From WTJD01 sp964225175 (GTDB lineage Bacteria > Pseudomonadota > Gammaproteobacteria > Xanthomonadales > SZUA-36), in NCBI GenBank assembly GCA_964225175.1, contig CAXQNK010000132.1:1-64000 (forward strand): a DNA stretch of 64,000 bases, read 5' to 3'. The position numbers were made by a program, and so were the translations under genes. The notes beneath the pieces were generated by a model that saw only the letters and a program-made list of their open reading frames with translations, had not been told where the DNA came from and ran no database searches. This document shows positions 51,359 to 60,123 of the stretch, piece after piece (positions within the stretch are counted from its first letter, which is position 1; the number at the start of each line of letters is the position of its first letter).

Positions 51359-52354
51359 TCAAGTGGGCTGATGAACTATGACCTTGCCAAAGTTTTCGCC
51401 TCGCATCAGGCCACAGAAGGCATCAGCCGCAGAGCCGATTCCCTCGTAGACATCCTCGCGCTGCTTGAGCGCTCCGGAGTGAACCAGAGGCAGACATTCC
51501 CTGATAAATTCATCGCGACGAGATTCAAAGTCATAGACGACCAGCCCGTACACGATTGCCCGGGCACGGATCCAGAATCCCGGTGGTGGGCCGAGTTGAC
51601 GCTCGGCATCGTTGTATTCCGACATCAGGCCCGCAAGAATGACGCGGGCATTCATCGCCAGCCGTTCCGATGCCAGATGCAATAATTCCCCGCCCACCAG
51701 ATCGAAGTACACATCTATACCCTCTGCAAACTGCTCGTCAAGTTGCTCCGCCATGCCCGGAGACCTGCGGTTGATGCAGGCCTCGACCGCCAGCTCCCGC
51801 TCAGCCGAGCGGCATTTCTCGTCGCTTCCGGCCGTGCCCACGATGTCGGCACCGCGCAGACGGCAAAATTGTGCAGCGGCTGACCCCACTGCACCAGTCA
51901 CAGCAGGAATCAGGACGCGGTCACCTTTCTTGACATCCGCCTGCCAGATCATGCCGGCCCAGGCCGTCAGGCCCGTCATACCAAGCAGTGAAAGCTCAAG
52001 GGAAGGTCTCTCGATGCCCGGGGTCACAGGGCTTAAACTTGACGCCGGCGCGCAGAAATGCGTTTGCCATCCTCCGAAGCCACGCACGAGTTCGCCGTTT
52101 GAGAAATTCGGATGATTCGATTCAACCACTTCGGAAATTGATTCACCACGCATGACATCACCCGGCACAATGCTGCCTGAGATGTGCCGACCTGCGATCT
52201 GGCTCCGCATGTACGGGTCCAGTGACAGATAGCGGGTTGCGCACAATACTTCACCTTCACCAACCTGCGGAACGGGCACCTCAATCGTTGCAAAATCACC
52301 CGGAGTGGGCAAACCATCCGGGTATCGGGCAAGCGTGACCTGTGTATTTTTCAT
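51359..52354 (-). CDS. Zinc-free MDR-family NADPH oxidoreductase
   Basis: A 331-residue medium-chain reductase with the family start RYLSLDPYMRSQIAGR, GMTGLTAWAGM and the nucleotide site VLIPAVTGAVGSAAAQFCRL, plus FDLVGGELLHLASERL. Like its paralogue at 44595 it is of the leukotriene/prostaglandin-reductase type and reduces a conjugated double bond with NADPH. The nucleotide loop reads TGAVGS, slightly unlike the AAGGVG of the paralogue. It is a single-gene unit divergent from the VOC operon at 52547, across the operator at 52387. Confidence 0.88.
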   Translation of the reverse strand: MKNTQVTLARYPDGLPTPGDFATIEVPVPQVGEGEVLCATRYLSLDPYMRSQIAGRHISGSIVPGDVMRGESISEVVESNHPNFSNGELVRGFGGWQTHFCAPASSLSPVTPGIERPSLELSLLGMTGLTAWAGMIWQADVKKGDRVLIPAVTGAVGSAAAQFCRLRGADIVGTAGSDEKCRSAERELAVEACINRRSPGMAEQLDEQFAEGIDVYFDLVGGELLHLASERLAMNARVILAGLMSEYNDAERQLGPPPGFWIRARAIVYGLVVYDFESRRDEFIRECLPLVHSGALKQREDVYEGIGSAADAFCGLMRGENFGKVIVHQPT

Positions 52355-52386
52355 TGACTTGGTGTCCTCGGGGAAATAAGCGATAA

Positions 52387-52404
52387 TGATATATCCTTAT
52401 AGCA
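52387..52404. promoter_or_regulatory. Operator TGATAT-ATCCTT-ATAGCA
   Basis: A near-complete copy of the 18-bp family: half-sites TGATAT and ATAGCA. It lies between the reductase (minus, start 52354) and the VOC gene (plus, start 52547), 32 bases from the reductase start. Confidence 0.65.
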
Positions 52405-52546
52405 TTTTTAGTATAGTTGAAATCCTGTGCAGGCACCCCGCCCAGCACCGATTGTATCGACATGATATCTCACGCTGATAAACGACCGATGACAGCAAAG
52501 AACCGCCCACCAACGGGAAACCCGAAATGCCGGACTGATCTGTTTC

Positions 52547-53503
52547 ATGAACTGGCAAATTGACGGTTTTTCAGAACTTGGAGTTTGCGTAGAGGACCCG
52601 GATTACTGGGTTGATTTCTTTCGCGATATAGGCGGTTGGGAGGTCCTATGGACCGGCGAAAATCACCCATCCAGCCAATCTCATTGGCCGATCACGCGAC
52701 ACAGGCTCATGAAGGAAACGCTGCTTGAAGCGCCCGGCTCCTCGTCGGGACGCATTCGCCTGTTTCACGACGTTGATGGTGACTCCCCCAACATTCACCT
52801 CGGGAATCGGGTCGTCGATTCAGGAGGCATTTATGATTTTGATGTGCGCACCAGCGACCTGATGAGTATTCGTCAACGCATGCTTTCCTCCGGTTGGGTG
52901 GCTGTCAGCGATCCCATCGAGTGGAGCGTGGGGGATTCCCGGGTCCTTGAATGGCTCGCCGTGGGCCCTCACCAGGTCGTGACCGCGATTGTTCAACGTC
53001 TGGATCCTCCGCTGGCTGATCCACCCGCGGCAGGTGGTTTCGGATCGGCGTTTAATTCCACCCAGGTTGTCCAGGATTTGCACCAAAGCGGCGCGTTTTA
53101 CCGCTCCTTGGGATTTTCACCGATATTCGAACACCACGGTCCCCTGCCGGGCAGGGGCGGCGAAGTGCTCGGCTTATCGGCACACGAAGCGCCACAGACT
53201 CCGGTAGACATGATCATTCTCTCCGTCAATGGTGAGCTCGACGGGTCCGTGGAGCTTATCAGACTGCCCAACCATGCTGGCCGCAATGAACAGAGCCGGG
53301 CGCTCCCGAACAATCGCGGACTCAACCTGCTGCGATTCCCGGTCAGCGGCCTGAGCGCACTCGCCGAACATGCCCAGAAATCCGGATTGGCTGAACGGGC
53401 CCTCGTCCATGAATCCGAGCTCGCCCCCTACGGGACAGCGCAACACCTGAACCTGGTCAGCCCAGATGGCGCCTGGCTGGAGTTCTACGAGTTGGTATCA
53501 TGA
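52547..53503 (+). CDS. Two-domain VOC protein
   Basis: A 318-residue protein with two VOC halves: SELGVCVEDPDYWVDFFRDI, then GGWEVLW, about residues 1-150, and QVVQDLHQSGAFYRSLGFSP, about 165-310, ending LNLVSPDGAWLEFYEL. In the first half the metal place appears to be Glu; in the second no His is clear. Layout is like extradiol-dioxygenase-type or methylmalonyl-epimerase-type tandem VOCs, but the metal set is not complete. First gene of the long plus-strand operon to 60054; ATGA overlap with the YciI-like gene. Ring-cleavage or isomerisation is possible. Confidence 0.82.
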   Translation: MNWQIDGFSELGVCVEDPDYWVDFFRDIGGWEVLWTGENHPSSQSHWPITRHRLMKETLLEAPGSSSGRIRLFHDVDGDSPNIHLGNRVVDSGGIYDFDVRTSDLMSIRQRMLSSGWVAVSDPIEWSVGDSRVLEWLAVGPHQVVTAIVQRLDPPLADPPAAGGFGSAFNSTQVVQDLHQSGAFYRSLGFSPIFEHHGPLPGRGGEVLGLSAHEAPQTPVDMIILSVNGELDGSVELIRLPNHAGRNEQSRALPNNRGLNLLRFPVSGLSALAEHAQKSGLAERALVHESELAPYGTAQHLNLVSPDGAWLEFYELVS

Positions 53504-53805
53504 ATCGCGCCTGCCTGTGCCTTTGCCATGACGGCGCCGATGGCGAAGCCTTGCGATCACGCCACCTGGAAGCGCACCTGGCCTACATTGAGTCCATAAT
53601 GGATTCGGTGCGGGTCGCGGGCGCCATGCGAGATGCCGAAGGCAGGATTATTGGCAGTTGCCTGATCTATGCAGCGGACAATGAGGCAGCGGCCTTGGAG
53701 CTGCTGCACGGGGATCCCTATTACATTGGTGGGGTCTGGGAACAGGTTGAATGTCGAACAATGATGCTCGCAGCCGGCACCTGGATCGGAGGAAAATCGT
53801 GGTGA
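53500..53805 (+). CDS. YciI-like small protein
   Basis: A 101-residue ferredoxin-like (dimeric alpha-beta barrel) protein with the YciI features: LRSRHLEAHLAYIESIM, AAALELLHGDPYYIGGVWE and the acidic IYAADNEAAALELL helix. YciI-type proteins include muconolactone-isomerase-like and chlorohydroquinone-handling enzymes. ATG overlaps the VOC stop as ATGA and the aldehyde dehydrogenase follows by 16 bases, so it is a fixed member of the operon and may catalyse an isomerisation or a dehalogenation-like step. Confidence 0.85.
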   Translation: MNRACLCLCHDGADGEALRSRHLEAHLAYIESIMDSVRVAGAMRDAEGRIIGSCLIYAADNEAAALELLHGDPYYIGGVWEQVECRTMMLAAGTWIGGKSW

Positions 53806-53821
53806 ACATAGGTCCTGAAGC

Positions 53822-55273
53822 ATGAGTATGGAAACCATTTCGGTCACCAACCCACGCAGCGGTGAGGTTGATTACGAGATTCCGGCGCATGATCTGGCTC
53901 ACGTCGTTGCGGCCACTAAACGTCTGCGCGCAGCACAGTCTCGTTGGGAAAACCGGGGCATCAACGGGCGCGTGGAGGTCTTGTCGCGTTGGCAGCAGGC
54001 GATTGCCCGGCATGCCGAAGCCATTACCAACGCACTGTGCATCGACACCGGTCGGTATGCCATGGCACACATCGAAACCCAGTACGTTCAGCACTGGATC
54101 GCGCACTGGGCACAGCGAGGCCCCGAACTCCTGTCGGCGCGAGAACCGGAAACATCACGGCTGGCACCCACGGTGCACTTCACCCACACGCTGAAACCCT
54201 ATCCGGTGGTCGGCATCATCAGTCCGTGGAACGTGCCACTGATTTTGGGCTTGATCGATGCCATCCCGGCCCTCGCTGCAGGCTGCAGTATTCTTCTGAA
54301 GCCCAGCGAGGTGACGCCGCGGTTTGCACGTCCACTACAGGAGGCCATCGACGAAGTGCCCGAGCTTGCGGAGGTCATTGAAATTGTTACAGGTGGGCCA
54401 GCCACTGGCCAGGCACTGATCAAATCGGTGGATGCCGTATGCTTCACCGGCAGCATACCGACCGGGCGCCAGGTTGCCGTACAGGCCGCGGAACACTTCA
54501 TACCCGCCTTCCTGGAACTGGGCGGCAAAGATGCCGCCCTGGTATTGTCCTCGGCAAATCTGGACCATGCCGCCGATGCCATATTGCGCAGCGCGGCCGG
54601 GATGAATGGCCAGGCATGCCAATCCCTGGAGCGCATCTACGTGCAGGAGGGCGTATTTGATGACTTCGTGGAACGCCTTGTATCACGGGCCGAGGCCATT
54701 CAAATCAATTGGCCGGACCTTCACCGGGGGCACATCGGGCCTTTCATTTTTCCGCCACAGGCGGCCAAGGTCCAGGCGCAACTCGATGACGCCGTCGCCC
54801 GCGGCGCAAAAATTCGCTGCGGAGGGGAAGTGGAACAGCATGGCGGCTGGTGGTGCCGCCCGACAGTGCTCACCAACGTTGATCACGAGATGGACATCAT
54901 GCGAGAGGAAACCTTTGGACCCGTGATGCCTGTGATGCCGTTCCAAACTATCGAGGACGCCATCAGGCTCGCAAACGATTCGGTTTATGGCCTGTCCGGC
55001 GCAGTTTTTGCCGGCACACTGGAAGAGGCGGAAGCGATTGCCCCGCGCCTGCAGGGCGGTGCCATCTCGGTCAATGATGCCAGCCTGACCGCGAACGTTC
55101 ACGACGTTGAAAAAAACTCTTTTTGCCAATCGGGCATGGGCGGTTCACGAATGGGGGACGCAGGTTTGATGCGATTTTTGCGCAAACGCGCCATCCTCTC
55201 CCAGAATGCGGTTCCGGTCAGTCTCCAGGTAATGGAAGAATCTCTTGCAGTATCAGCCCCGGAATCCGATTGA
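53822..55273 (+). CDS. NAD(P)-dependent aldehyde dehydrogenase
   Basis: A 483-residue aldehyde dehydrogenase. Glu 232 (ELGGKDAALVL) and Cys 266 (MNGQACQSLERI) are the catalytic pair, and the CFTGSIPTGRQVAVQA Rossmann loop binds NAD(P). The TLEEAEAIAPRLQ region is like benzaldehyde- and coniferyl-aldehyde-dehydrogenase-type proteins rather than betaine-aldehyde ones. It oxidises an aldehyde to an acid in the operon from 52547. It is only distantly like the dehydrogenase at 36181, so the two probably act on different aldehydes. Confidence 0.92.
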   Translation: MSMETISVTNPRSGEVDYEIPAHDLAHVVAATKRLRAAQSRWENRGINGRVEVLSRWQQAIARHAEAITNALCIDTGRYAMAHIETQYVQHWIAHWAQRGPELLSAREPETSRLAPTVHFTHTLKPYPVVGIISPWNVPLILGLIDAIPALAAGCSILLKPSEVTPRFARPLQEAIDEVPELAEVIEIVTGGPATGQALIKSVDAVCFTGSIPTGRQVAVQAAEHFIPAFLELGGKDAALVLSSANLDHAADAILRSAAGMNGQACQSLERIYVQEGVFDDFVERLVSRAEAIQINWPDLHRGHIGPFIFPPQAAKVQAQLDDAVARGAKIRCGGEVEQHGGWWCRPTVLTNVDHEMDIMREETFGPVMPVMPFQTIEDAIRLANDSVYGLSGAVFAGTLEEAEAIAPRLQGGAISVNDASLTANVHDVEKNSFCQSGMGGSRMGDAGLMRFLRKRAILSQNAVPVSLQVMEESLAVSAPESD

Positions 55274-55358
55274 GGCACGATACCGCCATGCATAGAGTCG
55301 TTCGACTACCGGGAATCCGTACCAGTACGCTCCCCACCGACACAGGATATCAAGCGCC

Positions 55359-56852
55359 ATGTATGACCTACTCATAAAAAACCTGCAGGTGGTGCAGGCA
55401 TCGCAGGACCGCGTCGAGACGCTGGATGTTGCCATCAAAGATGGCCGCTTTGCTGCGCTGGCGCAAGGCATTGATTCAGAGAAGGCCAAGCGGACGGTCG
55501 ACGGCAGCGGCTTGACCGCATTCCCGGGGGTCGTGGACGCTCACATGCACGTGGGGATTTACTCGCCGCTTGAGCAGGATGCACAAACCGAGAGCAAGGC
55601 AGCCGCCATGGGCGGCGTGACCACTGCACTGACCTACTTCCGGACGGGACAGTACTACCTGAACGAGGGTGGACCTTACCGCGAGTTTTATCCCAAGGTT
55701 CTTGAAACCTCCAGCGACCGGTATTGGGTCGATTATGCTTACCACCTCGCACCGATCGCCGGTTCGCACATCGATGAGATGGAATGGCTGCTCACCGAAC
55801 AGGGCGTCAGCTCCTTCAAGATTTTCATGTTCTACGGCGGCTACGGACTGCACGGCAAATCGGACAAGGATGCCCAGCGTCAATTCCTGATGCTCGATGA
55901 GGATGATTCCTACGATATCGCCCACTTCGAATTCATCATGCGCTCCGCGTCGAGACTGATGAAAAAGTATCCGAACATGGCCGACCAGATCAGCGTCAGC
56001 CTGCATTGTGAATTGGCGGACATTCTCAATGCCTACACGCGAATTGTGCAAAAGGAGGGAAAGCTCTCGGGTTTACGCGCCTATAGTGCCGCGCGACCGC
56101 CCCACTCAGAAGGCCTGGCCATATGGATTGCCTCCTACCTGGCCTACGAAACGGAATGCCTCAATATCAACTTGCTGCACCTGACCTCCCGCAAAGCGCT
56201 CGAAGCGGCGATGATGATGGAAAAGACTTTTCCGCACATCAGCTTTGGCAAGGAGGTCACCATAGGTCACCTGATGATGGACTATGACGTGCCGACCAAG
56301 TGCCATGCGAAAGTCAACCCGCCGATTCGCTCGCGTGAGGATGTCGAGTTCCTTTGGCGCCATGTCCTGGACGGCACGGTGGACTGGGTGGTGAGTGATC
56401 ATGCCTGCTGCTCCGAGGAACTCAAAGTTTCCGGGCAGGAGAACCGGGATGAAAACATCTGGGTGTCGAAGTCCGGGTTTGGCGGGACGGAGTACCTGCT
56501 CTCGGCGCTGCACTCCGAAGGAACCCGTCGCGGATTGTCCCTGCCCCATATTGCGCGTCTTGTCAGCCTGGGCCCGGCACGTCGATACGGTCTGAATAAC
56601 AAGGGCGACATCGCGGTCGGGCTGGACGCCGACCTGGCCCTCATGGATGCGGGCCGCAGTTATACTGTGCGCTCAGAGGAATCAGAATCCGGCCAGGGGT
56701 ACACGCCGTTCGAGGGTATGGAGCTGACCGGGCAAATTGTCTCCACTTACCTTCGCGGACATTTAGTTTATGAGAATGGCAAAATCAAGGGCCCGCCCCT
56801 GGGGCAGTATCAATGGCGTCCGAGCCCTGAGGGCAAGGCTCATAATCACTAA
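55359..56852 (+). CDS. Dihydropyrimidinase/hydantoinase-like amidohydrolase
   Basis: A 497-residue cyclic-amidohydrolase TIM barrel with a complete binuclear metal site: His 62 and His 64 (VDAHMHVG), carbamylated-Lys candidate Lys 154 (FKIFMFYGG), His 216 (LHCELADI), His 274 (LHLTSRK) and Asp 347 (VVSDHACC). These enzymes open hydantoins, dihydropyrimidines, allantoin or dihydroorotate. It is the best cue that the right pathway handles a cyclic ureide or amide, in parallel with HyuA/HyuB in the left half. The MFS gene follows 15 bases on. Ring substrate unknown. Confidence 0.92.
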   Translation: MYDLLIKNLQVVQASQDRVETLDVAIKDGRFAALAQGIDSEKAKRTVDGSGLTAFPGVVDAHMHVGIYSPLEQDAQTESKAAAMGGVTTALTYFRTGQYYLNEGGPYREFYPKVLETSSDRYWVDYAYHLAPIAGSHIDEMEWLLTEQGVSSFKIFMFYGGYGLHGKSDKDAQRQFLMLDEDDSYDIAHFEFIMRSASRLMKKYPNMADQISVSLHCELADILNAYTRIVQKEGKLSGLRAYSAARPPHSEGLAIWIASYLAYETECLNINLLHLTSRKALEAAMMMEKTFPHISFGKEVTIGHLMMDYDVPTKCHAKVNPPIRSREDVEFLWRHVLDGTVDWVVSDHACCSEELKVSGQENRDENIWVSKSGFGGTEYLLSALHSEGTRRGLSLPHIARLVSLGPARRYGLNNKGDIAVGLDADLALMDAGRSYTVRSEESESGQGYTPFEGMELTGQIVSTYLRGHLVYENGKIKGPPLGQYQWRPSPEGKAHNH

Positions 56853-56867
56853 CGGAACAGACCACAC

Positions 56868-58157
56868 ATGAACACATTCGCCGAATTCAGATACGGCTGG
56901 CCCGTAGTGGTGTCATCCGCCCTCGGCATTGCACTTGGGATGTCGCCCCTGCCCTTCTATACCATCGGCGTGTTCGCCGGGGAATTCGTACAGGAGTTCG
57001 GCTGGCGAATCGACCAGGTCATGTCCGGTCTTGCCGTATTCACCGTCGTGGCGATGATGTCCAGCCCACTGATCGGCTATCTGACTGATCGGCTCGGCGT
57101 GCGCCGTGTTGTCTTGTTTTCCATTGTGTCCTTTTCCCTCTCGATGATGGCATTTGCCCTCAACAACGGTTCAATCACGCGCTACCTGGTGATCTGGGGG
57201 CTGCTCGCTTTCGCCGGCGCGGGCACCTTGCCCATCACCTTCACGCGCGCAGTTTCCAACTGGTTTCACGCAAAGCGCGGTTTTGCATTGGGCATCTCCC
57301 TGATCGGCACCGGCGTGTCCGGGGCCTTGTCAAAAATGTACGCCGGTTGGTTGATCGGCGAATTCGGCTGGCGAGCGGCTTACATCGGCGTGGGCGCACT
57401 GCCCCTGCTCATTGCCTTCCCCGTGGCCTGGTTTGCATTCCGCGACACAGACGACCCAAAAGCGTCTCGGCGCGCAGAGGGACTGGCACGCCTGAAACGC
57501 GAAGCGGGCCGCCCTGTAGGAATCTATGGGCTGACATTGAGCCAAGCCATCGCGGACTGGCGATTCTGGCTGATGGCGGCTATTTTCGTGCCGCTTTCAT
57601 TCGCGATCGGAGGTCCGATCCCCAACCTCGAGACCTTGTTGGGCGCCAAGGGCTTCGATGCCTCCCAGGCCGTCGTGCTGGCATCATTTATCGGTTACTC
57701 GGTCTTCTTTGGTCGCCTGTTGGGCGGCTATCTCCTGGACCATATCTGGGCACCTTTGCTGGCCTGTGTCATGCTGATGATGCCAGCCGCATCCATGTAT
57801 CTTCTGCAATACTCTGAACCCAGCTTCACGCAGACCACCATCGCCATCGTCTTACTGGGCGTCGCCGCGGGGGTGGAGTACGACCTGATCGCTTACCTGG
57901 TTTCCCGCTATTTCGGCATCAGGAGTTACGGCGCAATTTACGGCGTTCTTTACGCTTTTTTTGCCCTCGGCGCAGGCTTCGGCCCTGCTGTCTATGGTTG
58001 GTTCTACACCCATCGCGGCAGCTACGATGTGATCCTGGAATATTCAATGTATACATTTATCTTGTGCTCCCTTGCGATATTGCTGCTGGGCCGCTACCGG
58101 GACGAGTTCTTGAAAGCCAGCACTTCGGATCCGATCAATCCGACAGTGAATGAATGA
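56868..58157 (+). CDS. MFS transporter, oxalate/formate-antiporter-like
   Basis: A 429-residue 12-helix carrier. The first helix (WPVVVSSALGIALGMSPL), the LTDRLGVRRVVLFS loop and the RYFGIRSYGAIYGVLYAFFAL segment in the eighth to tenth helix are typical of OFA- and monocarboxylate-type MFS. It probably moves an organic acid. It follows the amidohydrolase gene and its stop region precedes the DUF1330 gene. Unlike the Spinster-type carrier at 46072, it is likely the importer or exporter of this operon's own acid. Confidence 0.92.
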   Translation: MNTFAEFRYGWPVVVSSALGIALGMSPLPFYTIGVFAGEFVQEFGWRIDQVMSGLAVFTVVAMMSSPLIGYLTDRLGVRRVVLFSIVSFSLSMMAFALNNGSITRYLVIWGLLAFAGAGTLPITFTRAVSNWFHAKRGFALGISLIGTGVSGALSKMYAGWLIGEFGWRAAYIGVGALPLLIAFPVAWFAFRDTDDPKASRRAEGLARLKREAGRPVGIYGLTLSQAIADWRFWLMAAIFVPLSFAIGGPIPNLETLLGAKGFDASQAVVLASFIGYSVFFGRLLGGYLLDHIWAPLLACVMLMMPAASMYLLQYSEPSFTQTTIAIVLLGVAAGVEYDLIAYLVSRYFGIRSYGAIYGVLYAFFALGAGFGPAVYGWFYTHRGSYDVILEYSMYTFILCSLAILLLGRYRDEFLKASTSDPINPTVNE

Positions 58158-58173
58158 ATGGAGGAATCAGCCA

Positions 58174-58479
58174 ATGCCTGCCTACATGATCGTGACTGCA
58201 AAAATTCATGACCGCGATCGGTTTATCCAGGACTACGGGGCGCACGCCGCCAAACTGGTCGCTGAGTACGGTGGCAAGTACATCCTGATGCAGCCGAACG
58301 CGCAATTACTCGAAGGCCATTTCGCCGATGGCGGATCGATGGTGATCTCCGAGTGGCCGGACAAGGAGACCTGCCTGCGATTCTGGAACTCTCCTGAATA
58401 CGCCGAAATCAAAAAAGCCCGCGAAGGCATATCCGAGGTCGAGGTGATGCTGATCGAAGCGCCCTCCATTTCGGGATGA
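58174..58479 (+). CDS. DUF1330-family protein
   Basis: A 101-residue ferredoxin-like protein of the DUF1330 type: AYMIVTAKIHDRDRFIQDY at the start, GHFADGGSMVISEWPDKETC in the middle and FWNSPEYAEIKKARE at the end. Members are dimeric alpha-beta barrel proteins; most functions are unknown, some bind small aromatic or lactone intermediates. ATG at 58174 has GGAGGAA about 8 bases upstream. Its stop overlaps the next gene as ATGA. As with the YciI-like gene, its presence in a catabolic operon suggests an isomerase or cyclase-type step. Confidence 0.87.
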   Translation: MPAYMIVTAKIHDRDRFIQDYGAHAAKLVAEYGGKYILMQPNAQLLEGHFADGGSMVISEWPDKETCLRFWNSPEYAEIKKAREGISEVEVMLIEAPSISG

Positions 58480-59132
58480 AACGCGGGGATATGGGTGCGC
58501 TCATCGCCCGGGCTACGGGTTTCGTCATAGGCGGCTTGTGGGTCACGCAACTTCAGGCCCAAGTGCAATTCCTGGACTACGACTACGCGCGGTTCAACCA
58601 GGACGTGACCCGGTGCGACGAACTTGCCTCGCATGTCCGTGATCCAGGCCATATTGCACCAGGCGTCAGCAGCAGCGGGATGGACAAGGATGCTGCGATC
58701 GCAGCCTGCCGCGAAGCCGTAGCCGCCGACCCTGATAATCCAAGGCTCAACTACCAACTGGGGCGGGCGTACGGTTACTCCGGGCGCGGAGAAGACGCCA
58801 TGCCGTATCGGCTCAAGGCCCTGGCCGCAGATTACCCACAATCGCTTTTCGTGATTGGCTATCTTTATTTCCTGGGTCAGACCATAGAACAGGACCACTG
58901 CAAAACCGTGGAACTATGGCAACGCGCTGCACGTTACCAGAGACTGGCTGCGTTAATTTCTCTCCCGAGACAGTACATTCGCGGTGACTTCGAGGCATGC
59001 GAGGTCAACATCAGCGCCGCTGAACTGCGCGCCTACCTGGAGCGCGCACGCACGGTCTCTGGCGATTATTACGTCGGGATGCTGGTCACCGACCTCCTGG
59101 ATGAACTGGATCGCTGGGAGGCCAGCGAGTGA
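58476..59132 (+). CDS. Secreted TPR/Sel1-like protein
   Basis: A 218-residue exported protein: signal peptide to about residue 29 (TQLQAQVQF), then helical repeats of TPR/Sel1 type (AAIAACREAVAADPDNPRLN and YQLGRAYGYSGRGEDAM, then IGYLYFLGQT). Such repeats bind other proteins. Start ATG at 58476 overlaps the DUF1330 stop. It is unexpected within a catabolic operon and may help assemble or anchor a periplasmic or membrane complex. The downstream VOC gene overlaps its end. Function not known. Confidence 0.82.
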   Translation: MKRGDMGALIARATGFVIGGLWVTQLQAQVQFLDYDYARFNQDVTRCDELASHVRDPGHIAPGVSSSGMDKDAAIAACREAVAADPDNPRLNYQLGRAYGYSGRGEDAMPYRLKALAADYPQSLFVIGYLYFLGQTIEQDHCKTVELWQRAARYQRLAALISLPRQYIRGDFEACEVNISAAELRAYLERARTVSGDYYVGMLVTDLLDELDRWEASE

Positions 59133-60054
59133 TCCGTTGAAAGGGTGGCAACGGGTCACCATTGGCGTCGCCAATCTCGATCTGGCGCTGGGCTTGTGGC
59201 AAGAATTATTCGGCTTTGAACTGCATCGCCATGCCGCGGGGCCTGATCCAGGATTGGAGTCATACTGGGGGCTTACAGACCAACACATCGCGAGACAGGC
59301 CGTTGTCGGAGCGCCCGGACAGAGCCGCGGGCAGTTACATCTCGTGGAGTTCACACCGCAAAAACACAGCATTCGGCACAATGCTGCGGTTTTTGATCAT
59401 TGCGCCAAAAATCTCGATATCTACGTCGATGACCTGCCAAAGCGCCTTGAGGCCCTCCAATCAGCGGGCCTGAAATTTCGGACACGTCACTACCATGAAA
59501 TCACCGCGCCCAGCGGGGTCCGATTTCGTGAAATTCACATGCCAGCGCATGACGACCTGAATATTGTTCTGCTGCAACTCCTTGATGCAGCCGTTCCGGT
59601 GAGTCACAAGGGTTTTGGAGGCGTGGGACCCCTGGTCACAATCGTGGGGGACGTGGCCAGGGAGAGTGACTTTTACCGTGATGTGCTCAACCTGGATTTG
59701 CAGCATGACAATGTATTGTCAGGACCTGAAATCGAACAGATGATCGGCCTGCCTCCCGGGGCGGCGCTGAAGGTGGTGATCTGGGGAGATCAGGGTCAGC
59801 ATCATGGCCAGGTTGAGATCATCCATTACGAAGGGACGCACGGTAAGGACCTGTTTGCCACGGCCCGCCCAGGAGTCAGAGGTATTTTCCAGCTTGGATT
59901 TGAAGTCTCAGACCTGCGCTCGGTGCAGCGCAAGCTGGAAAATCTTGACCACCCTTTCGAACATCGACGCCTGGACAGTGATTTTCGTGGCGCCAAGACC
60001 AGCATCATCACCCGCTCACCCGCCGGGCTAAGTATTGAAATCACGCAACACTGA
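59101..60054 (+). CDS. Two-domain VOC protein, Arg at first metal position
   Basis: About 317 residues with two VOC halves (GWQRVTIGVANLDLALGLW near residue 14 and GPLVTIVGDVARESDFYRDV near 180) and an end segment SPAGLSIEI with the usual Glu. The first metal His is Arg (QRVTIGV), as in three others here. The start is uncertain: ATG 59101 overlaps the TPR gene by 32 bases; TTG 59137 is the alternative. Last gene of the eight-gene operon; a terminator for the opposing strand is just downstream. Substrate unknown. Confidence 0.82.
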   Translation: MNWIAGRPASDPLKGWQRVTIGVANLDLALGLWQELFGFELHRHAAGPDPGLESYWGLTDQHIARQAVVGAPGQSRGQLHLVEFTPQKHSIRHNAAVFDHCAKNLDIYVDDLPKRLEALQSAGLKFRTRHYHEITAPSGVRFREIHMPAHDDLNIVLLQLLDAAVPVSHKGFGGVGPLVTIVGDVARESDFYRDVLNLDLQHDNVLSGPEIEQMIGLPPGAALKVVIWGDQGQHHGQVEIIHYEGTHGKDLFATARPGVRGIFQLGFEVSDLRSVQRKLENLDHPFEHRRLDSDFRGAKTSIITRSPAGLSIEITQH

Positions 60055-60061
60055 GAGTGCT

Positions 60062-60093
60062 AAAAAAAAGGCCGGACGCTTTCACGCCCGGCC
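60062..60093 (-). terminator. Rho-independent terminator of the TonB receptor gene
   Basis: GGCCGG (60070-60075) pairs with CCGGCC (60088-60093). Read on the minus strand it is followed by a run of eight T. It lies 31 bases past the receptor stop and next to the convergent VOC gene. The stem resembles that of the terminator at 7454. Confidence 0.85.
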
Positions 60094-60123
60094 AGTTGCA
60101 CTTACGGGGGTAAGTGTGGTTGC

